Source: Odobenus rosmarus divergens
Lineage: Eukaryota > Chordata > Mammalia > Carnivora > Odobenidae
Direction: 5' to 3'
Assembly: GCF_000321225.1 (NCBI RefSeq)
Contig: NW_004450464.1
Coordinates: forward strand, 2,185,110-2,249,109
Length of the DNA: 64,000 nucleotides
A model generated the notes under the pieces. It saw only the letters and a program-made list of their open reading frames with translations, did no database searches and was not told the origin of the DNA. Positions 57,431-64,000 of the stretch are shown here, piece after piece. Numbering within the stretch: the stretch's first letter is position 1; the number at the start of each line of letters is the position of its first letter. The position numbers were made by a program, and so were the translations under genes.

Positions 57431-58722
57431 ATCATTATGATCATTACTTTAAATTATCTATTGGACATATTACCTATATCTATTTCACTTAGGTTTCTTG
57501 CTGTGGTTTGGTCCTGTTCTTTCATTTGGGGCATATTCCTCTGTCTCTTCACTTTGTCTAACTCTCTGTGTCTGTTTCTCTGTGTTAGGAAGTCAGCTAT
57601 GTCTCCTGCTCTTGAAGGTAATGGCTAATGAAGCAAAGATCCTGTACTGCCCTGCAATGCAGTGTCTCCTCTTCCCCAGGACCTGATGCTTCAGGGAGTG
57701 TCTCCTATCTGTGTTATGTGTCCTTTTCTATTGAGACCTGATGTCCTTTTCCTTCAATGCATTTGTTTGAAGAGGCTCCCTTTTCCTGTTGTGGGCACTG
57801 TTTGGTCCCCACCCATGTGGGGCATGTTTTAAGAAGGTGTGTGCTGGCCTGCTTACAAAATGAGACTTGCTGCCACCATAATTGAGGCCCCACAAAACAC
57901 ATGGGTCAGGAGAAGAGGTGTTGGTGGGGTTTGTGTCAGTCATCTGCAGGAAGGGACCTGAGTGCAGGGACTGAGGCAAATGTGATTGGAAGGGGACAAT
58001 TTGCCTACGCATGTGGGGATAGGGCTTGCTATAAACAAGTTAGGTAGTGGGTACAGGTACTCTGCTGGTTCCTGCAGGTGGCCACGTGTTTATGCTGGGG
58101 AGTCAGGGAGGGAAATAGCACATGCCAGCTCCTTTCTTCCCGAAGGGGTCTTCATGTGATCCCTGCCTCTTGGGCACACTCTGAGTTGAGTAAGTAACTC
58201 TCACTCTCCTATGCCCCAGGCATTTTGCAAACTACTGGTTCTATGCTGTATCTGCACAGGCTGTTTGTGGTGCTGTTTCTTTAAGGGCAGGGACTCAGCT
58301 CCTAATGCCCTCCGGCTCTCCCAGAGTCAAGCCCACTGATTTTTAAAATTCCAGGCTTTAAGTCCTGCTGTTTGTAAAAACTCATGAAATTCGGCCCCTC
58401 TTGCTTTCAAAGCCAATTATGGGGATTCATCTTTCCCATGCCGGATCCCTGATGTGATACTCTCTTTCTCACCCTTCTCCTCAACCCTGACTCCCTCCTG
58501 ACTCCAGACAGCTAAGATCCATTTTGCTCCCAAACCACATCTCCGCTCTTCCTAACTTCTTATGTGTGGCCTTTTCTCTGCCTTTAGTTGTGGAGTTTGT
58601 TCTGCTAGTCTTTGGGTCACTTTTCAAATTATTTATGCTGATGTGAGTGCTATTTAGCTGTTTCTCTGACACAGGGAGAGCTCAGGGTCCTCCTACTCTG
58701 CCATCTTCCCTGCCTTTTCTCT
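57431..58722 (-). promoter_or_regulatory. L1 5'UTR (internal promoter region)
   Basis: About 1.3 kb of relatively GC-richer sequence lies between ORF1 and the L1 5' terminus. In + orientation it shows TTATGGGGATTCATCTTTCC near 58419, GCTCCCAAACCACATCTCCG near 58527, GTTGTGGAGTTTGTTCTGCT near 58588, TGATGTGAGTGCTATTTAGC near 58639, and AGGGTCCTCCTACTCTGCCA near 58684. These match carnivoran L1 5'UTR text as I remember it. The terminus contains AAGATGGC (complement GCCATCTT at 58700-58707), the core of a YY1 site as found at the start of L1 promoters. CpG decay suggests it is inactive. Confidence 0.8.
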
Positions 58723-58894
58723 CCCAAATTTCCAACTTTAGACCATTTGTAAGAACAAGTAATACATATTTCCAGCTGCTTACTGTATCTATCAACCTGT
58801 GTATCCCAAAGATGTCTTAAATTTGATTTATCCAAAACCTTATTCATCATTAATTAAAAAATTATTTTTAGCCAACGTCCTTTGAGGTTCATTG

Positions 58895-59325
58895 GTAAAA
58901 GCTGTATCCTGACAGTACTTATAGCCTTGTGGGGAAGCAGACATTATTTAGGTAATTGTACTGAGGAAGTAAAATTACAAATGAAGGATGATCTGAAGAA
59001 AGGAAAGAATTTCCTTCTGAAAGGGTGTGCAAGAGGAAGTCCACTCTTCATTTGGCGGGGCTGATGTTCCCTGAGAAAACAATCTCTGAGATAAGTTATG
59101 AGGTTGAAGGGGAAAGAAAGGCTGCATCAGTTGAGGAGAAGCAGTGCAACGTCCCTGAGGCAAGGCAGAGGGGTGGGGGCACTGGAAATATCAAAAGTGA
59201 TATTGATAGAATACAGAGTGAGGTAGAGAGGGGAACAGACCAGATGAGAACTGACCACACAGGACCTTGTGAGCTGCTTTAAAGACTTGAGTCTTCATCA
59301 TTTGAGCAGAGAAAGGATTTTGGCA
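58895..59325 (-). mobile_element. L2 body, antisense
   Basis: In + order: TATAGCCTTGTGGGGAAGCA, GAAGGATGATCTGAAGAAAG-like text, TCCCTGAGGCAAGGCAGAGG near 59152, GAGGTAGAGAGGGGAACAGA near 59220, CACACAGGACCTTGTGAGCT near 59257, AAGACTTGAGTCTTCATCAT, TTTGAGCAGAGAAAGGATTT. It follows the complement of L2 (GGCCCTGAGGCAGG, GGGCCTTGTAGGCC, GGACTTTGGATTTTATTC, TTTTGAGCAGGGGAGTG). The ORFs seen here are chance frames within the repeat. Confidence 0.78.
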
Positions 59326-59329
59326 TTAT

Positions 59330-59331
<2 letters not shown>

Positions 59332-59369
<38 letters not shown>
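59332..59369. repeat. (GT)19 microsatellite
   Basis: An uninterrupted GT array of 19 units, the longest pure dinucleotide array in the window, so likely to vary in length between individuals. Confidence 0.97.
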
Positions 59370-59370
<1 letters not shown>

Positions 59371-59424
59371 GATCTTCTCCTAATTGACTACATATGAATT
59401 TAATTTATTCCCTGGTTACTTGTT

Positions 59425-60223
59425 TGTTATTTTAAACTTTACTAAAGAACACACACTTAAGTGTTCATAAAACATAAATGTAAAGCATAACAAATTTATA
59501 TAAAGTGAACACCAAAAATTCCCCAGTTATATCATAAAATCAGAAACGCCAGTACTCTACATCCTATCCTTCCACTGAAAGGATAGTGACTACACTGTCC
59601 AAATTTTATAGCAATCATTCCTTTATTATTTGTGTAGTTTTGCCACTTAAATATGCCTCCCTAGCCATTATAGTATATTTTCCTTTTTTATACTTACATA
59701 AATGGAATTGTAAAGCATATAGTCTTTGTGTATGACTTCACTATGCATTTTCTTTTTCCAGTTTGTTCATTTCTTATGACTAAATGTATTTCATTCATTT
59801 GGGGGATTGTATGGGATTCTTTGTATAGATAAACCACAATTTATTTACCTATTGTCTGGGTGATAGACACTTTCAATGTTTCTCTTTTTGTAATGGTTAA
59901 AAGTCATGTCATTCAGAACGTTCTTGAATATCTTGGCACATATTGGCATATAACTTTCCTAGAATAAATACCAAGAAGTAGACATAGTCATATATACAAG
60001 TATATTTAAACCAACATACATGTAATAATAATGTAAAATTATATACTTTTATATACCTTTTCCTATATTCTGTTTTTAATTTTCTGCCAGATTATTCCTC
60101 CTTCCCTATCTTTCAGTTAATTATCTTCTTCATCTTATCAATTGAGTTCTTAATTTAGGTTGTTGTTTTGTTTGTTACATTGTTATAGTTCCAGAATTTC
60201 TACTAACCTTTTCTTTCTTCTTT
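59425..60223 (-). mobile_element. Old L1, antisense, fragmentary
   Basis: GCATATAGTCTTTGTGTATG, ACTTCACTATGCATTTTCTT, GATAAACCACAATTTATTTA, CTATTGTCTGGGTGATAGAC, CTTTCCTAGAATAAATACCA parallel the 3' region of old L1M (complement). The segment at 60080-60215 (CATCTTATCAATTGAGTTCT, TTATAGTTCCAGAATTTCTA) resembles a more 5' L1 region, so an internal loss or a second fragment is likely. It is highly diverged. Confidence 0.6.
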
Positions 60224-60412
60224 TTTAAATAGGTTTTATTTATTTATTTGACAGAGAGAGGACAAACAGGGCGAGTGGCAGGCAAAGGGAGAGGGAGAAG
60301 CAGACTCCCTGCTGAGCAAAGAGCGTGACGCAGGGCTTGATTCCAGGACTCTGAGATCATGACCTGAGCCTAAGACAGACGTTTAATTGACTGAGCCACC
60401 CAGGTGCCCCTA
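60224..60412 (-). mobile_element. SINEC, antisense
   Basis: Tail complement TTTAAATAGGTTTTATTTAT, TTGACAGAGAGAGGACAAAC, AGACTCCCTGCTGAGCAAAG, a TTGATTCCAGGACTCTGAG B-box region and head complement GACTGAGCCACCCAGGTGCC. A short CTAACC/CTAGCC similarity on the flanks is too weak to call a duplication. It lies within or beside old L1 sequence. Confidence 0.94.
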
Positions 60413-61154
60413 GCCGTTTTTTTTTTTTTTAATAAAAAAAAATAGATCTGCCCCACACATTTCTTAAACGAGTAGTCTATATTTGTCTAAAAAAATTGTT
60501 TGCTATGATGGAAACATTCTATAAATCAGTATTGCACAGCTACATATAACTATTTAGATGTGGAAATGTGGCTAACAAAACTGAAGAATTAAAATTTTAC
60601 TTTTATATAATCTTAATTATTTAAAATTTAAGGTTAAATAGCCACATGTCTCTAATAACTTCCATATTGGACAGCAACAGTCTATAGGTTATGATTATCT
60701 CATGAATATATATCTTTACAATCCAGTTATACTTAAAAAAAAACTAACATGCTTCATCTGAAAAATATAGACAGTTATAATCAGTTAAGTAAGATTCACT
60801 CATCAGCATTCATATTTTAGTATAATTATAGGTATACATATGTATGTATATTTGTGTCTGAGGTTCTATATGTATACATACATATATATATATACACACA
60901 TACACACAATATAAAGAAAACTTTTTCAGTGCTGTAATATGTACATTTATAGACTTCACTTTTTACATAGTATTTATCAAAGAATTTTGTCATTACATAA
61001 TCTCTAAAATCATAGTCTATAATGATTATATAAGATTTCATCTTTTGCTTCTGTCATAATTTAAACATTCTCCTGCTGTATATTTAGACTGTTTACCATA
61101 TTTTGCTACTATTACTAACATGATTATGAATCATCTGTGGATATAAATTACAGA
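60413..61154. other. Unassigned AT-rich stretch with TA/CA run
   Basis: A T run follows the SINE at 60417-60431. An imperfect (TATG)/(TA)/(CA) low-complexity run lies at about 60836-60909. The 71-codon minus ORF across it is a low-complexity artefact. No gene or named repeat recognised. Confidence 0.5.
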
Positions 61155-64000
61155 CTTTTTTTAAACTTAATTGTATTTTATTATGTTAGTCACCATACAT
61201 CATTAGGTTTTGATGTAGTGATCCACGATTCATTGTTTTCATATGACACCCAGTGCTCCATGCAGTATGGAGCATCAGGCTAACCCACCCCCCCATGCAG
61301 TACGTGCCCTCCTTAATACCCATCACCGGGCTAACCCATTCCCCCAGCCCCCTCCCCTCTAAAACCCTCAGTTTGTTTCTCAGAGTCCATAGTCTCTCAT
61401 GGTTCAGCTCCCCCTCCAATTTCCCCCCTTCATTTTTCCCTTCGTTCTCCTAATGTCCTCCATGATATTCCTTATATTCCAAGTATAAGTGAAACCATGA
61501 TAATTGACTTTCTCTGCTTGACTTATTTCACTTAGCATAATCTCCAGTCCCATCCATGTTGATGTAAAAGTTGGGTATTCATCTTTTCTGATGGCTGACT
61601 AATATTCCATTGTATATATGGACCACATCTTCTTTATCCATTCATCTGTTGAAGGGCATCTCAGCTCTTTCCACAGTTTGGCTATTGCGGACATTGCTGC
61701 TATGAACATCGGGGTGCATATGGCCCTGTGTCTTTGGGGTAAATACCCAGTAGTGCAATTGCTGGGTCATAGGGTAGCTCTATTTTTAATTTTTTGAGGC
61801 ACCCCCACACTTTTTCGAAGTGGCTGTACCAACTTGCATTCCCTCCAACAGTGTAAGAGGGTTCCCCTTTCTCCACAACCTCTCCAACATTTGTTGTTTC
61901 TTGTCAATTTTTGCCATTCTAAATGGTGTAAGGTGGTATCTCAGTTTGGTTTTGATTTGAATTTCCTTGATGGCTAATGATGATGAACAGTTTTTCATGT
62001 GTCTGTTAGCTATTTGTATGTCTTCTTTAGAGAAGTGTCTGTTCATGTCTTCTGCCCAATTTTTTACTTGATTATTTGTTTTTTGGGTGTTGAGTTTGAG
62101 AAGTTCTTTATAGATCTTGGACATCAGCACGTTGTAATGTCATTTGCAAATATCTTCTCCCATTCTGTGGGTTGCCTCTTTGTTTTGTTGACTCTTTCCT
62201 TTGCTGTGCAGAAGCTTTTTATCTTGGTGAAGTCCTAAAAGTTCATTTTTGCTTTTGTTTCTCTAGCCCTTTGGAGATGTATCTTGAAAGAAGTTGCTGT
62301 GGCCAATGTCGAAGAGGTTACTGCCTATGTTCTCCTCAATGATTTTGATGGATTCCTGTCTCACATTGAAGTCTTTCATCCATTTTGAGTTTGTCTTTGT
62401 GTATGGTGTTAGAGAATGGTCAAGTTTCCTTCTTCTGTATATAGCTGTCCAATTTTCCCAGCACCATTTATTGAAGAGACTGTCTTTTTTCCATTGCACA
62501 TTTTTTCCTGCTTTGTCAAAGATTATTTGACCATAGAGTTGAGGGTCCATATTTGGGCTCTCTATTCTTCCATTGGTCTATATGTCTGTTTTTGTGCCAG
62601 TACCATGCTGTCTTGCTGATCATGGCTTTGTAATATAGCTCGAAATCAGGCAGCATGATGCTGCCAGCTTTGTTTTTCTTTTCAACATTTCCTTGGCGAT
62701 TCAGGGTCTTTTCTCATTCCATACAAATTTTAGGATTGTTTGTTCCAGCACTTTGAAAAATGTCATTGGAATTTTGATTGGGATGGCGTTGAAGGTATAG
62801 ATTGCTCTGGGCAACATACACATTTTAACAATGTTTATTCTTCCAATCCATGAGCATGGAATGTTTTTCCATCTTTTTGTGTCTTCTTCAATTTCTTTCA
62901 TGAGTTTTCTCTAGTTCCTAGAGTATAGATCCTCTACCTCTTTGGTTAGGCTTATTCCGAGGTATCTTATGGATTTTGGTGCTATTGTAAACGGAATCGA
63001 TTCTCTAATTTCTCTTTCTATAGTTGCATTGTTAGTATATAAGAAAGCAACTGATTTCTGTGCTTTGATTTTGTATCCTGCCACATTACTGAATTGCTGT
63101 ATGAGTTCTAGTAATTTGGGGTGGAGTCTTTTGTGTTTTCCACTAAAGTATCATGTCATCTGTGAAGAGAGAGAGTTTGACTTCTTTGCCAATTTGAATA
63201 TTTTTATTTATTTTTCTTGTCTGATTGCTGTTGCTAGGACTTCTAGTACTATGTTGAACAATAGTGGTGAGAGTGGGCATCCTTGTCGTGTTCCTGATCT
63301 TAAGGGAAAGGCTCTCAGTTTTTCCCATTGAGGATGATATTCGCTGTGGGTTTTACATAGATGGATCTTATGAATGTTCCATCTATCCCTATACTCTGAA
63401 GAGTTTTAATCAGGAAACGGTGCTGTATTTTGTCAAATGCTTTTTCTGCATCAATTGAGAGGACCATATGAGTCTTCTCTCTCCTCTTATTAATGTGTTC
63501 TATCACACTGATTTGGAAATGTTGAACCACCCTTGCATCCTGGGGATAAATCCCACTTGATCATGGTGGATGATCCTTTTAATGTATTGTTGGATCCTAT
63601 TAGCTAGGGTTTTGTTGAGAATTTTGGAATCCATATTCATCAGGGATATCGGCCTGAAATTCTCCTTTTTGATGGGGTCTTTGCCTGGTTTGGGGATTAA
63701 GGTAATGCTGGTCTCATAGAATGAGTCTGGAAGCTTTCCTTCTGTTTCTATTTTTTGAAACAGCTTTATGAGAAAAGGTATTATTTCTTCTTTGAATGTT
63801 TGGTAGAATTCCTCAAGGAATGCATCAGGCCCTGGGCTCTTGTTTTTGGGGAGGTTTTTGATCACTGCTTCAATCTTGTTACTGGTTATTGGCCTATTCA
63901 GGTTGTCAATTTCTTCCTGTTTCAGTCTTGGCAGTTTATAGGTTTCCAGGAAGGCATCCATTTCTTCCAAGTTGCTTAATTTATTGGCATATAGTTGTTG
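61155..64000 (-). mobile_element. Younger L1, antisense, 3' part; continues past the window end
   Basis: The 3' tail complement is at about 61155-61170, then the 3'UTR (TTATTATGTTAGTCACCATA, CACCCAGTGCTCCATGCAGT, AACCCTCAGTTTGTTTCTCA) to about 61480. ORF2 follows continuously to the end of the window: the C-terminal region, thumb and reverse transcriptase are all in the normal order without large deletions. It is the best preserved L1 coding sequence here and a useful reference for the deleted copy at 54-58.7 kb. Its 5' end, ORF1 and target-site duplication lie beyond position 64000. Confidence 0.96.
61480..64000 (-). pseudogene. L1 ORF2 remnant (reverse transcriptase to C-terminus), partial
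   Basis: From the window end towards its 3' end, the minus strand shows RT text [19 protein letters not shown] and [19 protein letters not shown] (63503-63970), the RT motif with catalytic Asp in [13 protein letters not shown] (63315-63530), then LFTDDMIL at about 63146-63169 where FADD is expected, followed at once by TAG. The thumb region [11 protein letters not shown] (62701-62901), [13 protein letters not shown] (62263-62550), and [19 protein letters not shown] with [11 protein letters not shown] (61786-62130) follow in shifted frames. It is therefore disabled by the Ala-to-Thr change in the catalytic motif, a stop and several frameshifts. The endonuclease is outside the window. Confidence 0.92.

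Larger units (their letters stand above)
54195..58740 (-). mobile_element. L1 retaining both ends, antisense, internally deleted, with 18-bp target-site duplication
   Basis: The element body is about 54213-58722, read on the minus strand. From its 5' end: a 5'UTR starting GGGAAGATGGCAGAGTAGGA (complement at 58691-58710), ORF1 remnants (about 56700-57430), the ORF2 endonuclease start (about 56345), a reverse transcriptase fragment, the ORF2 C-terminal part (about 54560-55050), and the 3'UTR. The flanks carry CCCAAATTGCTAACTTTA (54195-54212) and CCCAAATTTCCAACTTTA (58723-58740), 16 of 18 identical. That duplication and the retained 5'UTR show that the insertion kept its 5' end, with no 5' truncation. 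It is about 2 kb shorter than an intact L1: comparison with the L1 at 61 kb shows about 1.6 kb of ORF2 missing at 55051-55060, and another loss near 55205-55225. A SINE sits at 55851-56042. It cannot encode working proteins. Confidence 0.93.

Noticed and set aside
62942..63331. 129-codon plus-strand ORF
   Set aside because: Antisense shadow of the L1 reverse transcriptase, which is readable on the minus strand.

Overview
This is a mammalian nuclear DNA window, visibly AT-rich, with no recognisable protein-coding exon, rRNA, tRNA gene, CRISPR array or prokaryotic feature. It reads as a gene desert or part of a very large intron built from interspersed repeats. The source is most likely a carnivoran. 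There are about eleven tRNA-Lys-derived SINEs with the Carnivora SINEC head (GGTGGCTCAGTCGGTTAAG and variants), a CT-rich body and an AATAAATAAAATCTTTAAA tail. Their bodies (GCTCCCTGCTCAGCGGGGAG type) fit arctoid carnivores (bear, seal, mustelid, raccoon relatives) better than the dog or cat subfamilies as I remember them. The order is well supported; the finer placement is inference.

Layout. 1-5.2 kb: mostly unassigned, with an antisense ERVL-type LTR at about 1.03-1.6 kb. 5.2-8.5 kb: an L1 3' end with an expanded TTTC tail and an inverted L1 scrap, L2 and MIR remnants, an old SINE and a TG microsatellite. 11-16.3 kb: an L2 split by a MIR, more MIRs, a SINE with a clean 17-bp target-site duplication (TSD), a longer L2 remnant and a pyrimidine-rich tract. 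16.3-24.8 kb: largely unassigned old DNA. 24.8-25.3 kb: a SINE, an L1 tail scrap and an unusual hairpin. 27-31 kb: MIRs, a strong but unproven splice-site pair, and old L1. 32-37 kb: L2s, a SINE nested in an L1, and an L1M 3'UTR. 38-42 kb: L1M, two SINEs in tandem, and an L1M carrying a nested SINE. 46-50 kb: a long sense-strand L1M. 50-54 kb: L2, SINEs and L1M scraps.

54.2-58.7 kb holds the most complete element: an antisense L1 running from its 5'UTR start (with a YY1-like AAGATGGC) to its 3' end. It is bracketed by an 18-bp TSD (16/18 identical), has lost at least two internal ORF2 segments, and carries a SINE with its own 15-bp TSD. 58.9-61 kb: L2, a 19-unit GT repeat, old L1 and a SINE. 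From 61.2 kb to the window end there is a younger antisense L1 whose ORF2 is recognisable through the reverse transcriptase but broken (FADD reads FTDD, followed at once by a stop). Its 5' part lies outside the window.

No gene network can be described: the ORFs present are L1 remnants, antisense shadows of L1, microsatellite translations or chance reading frames. I found no sign of an undescribed biological system. The points most worth following are the nested-insertion chronology, the hairpin at 25.1 kb and the splice-like cassette at 27.86 kb. Repeat family names were assigned by eye from remembered consensus sequences, so subfamilies and edges are approximate.
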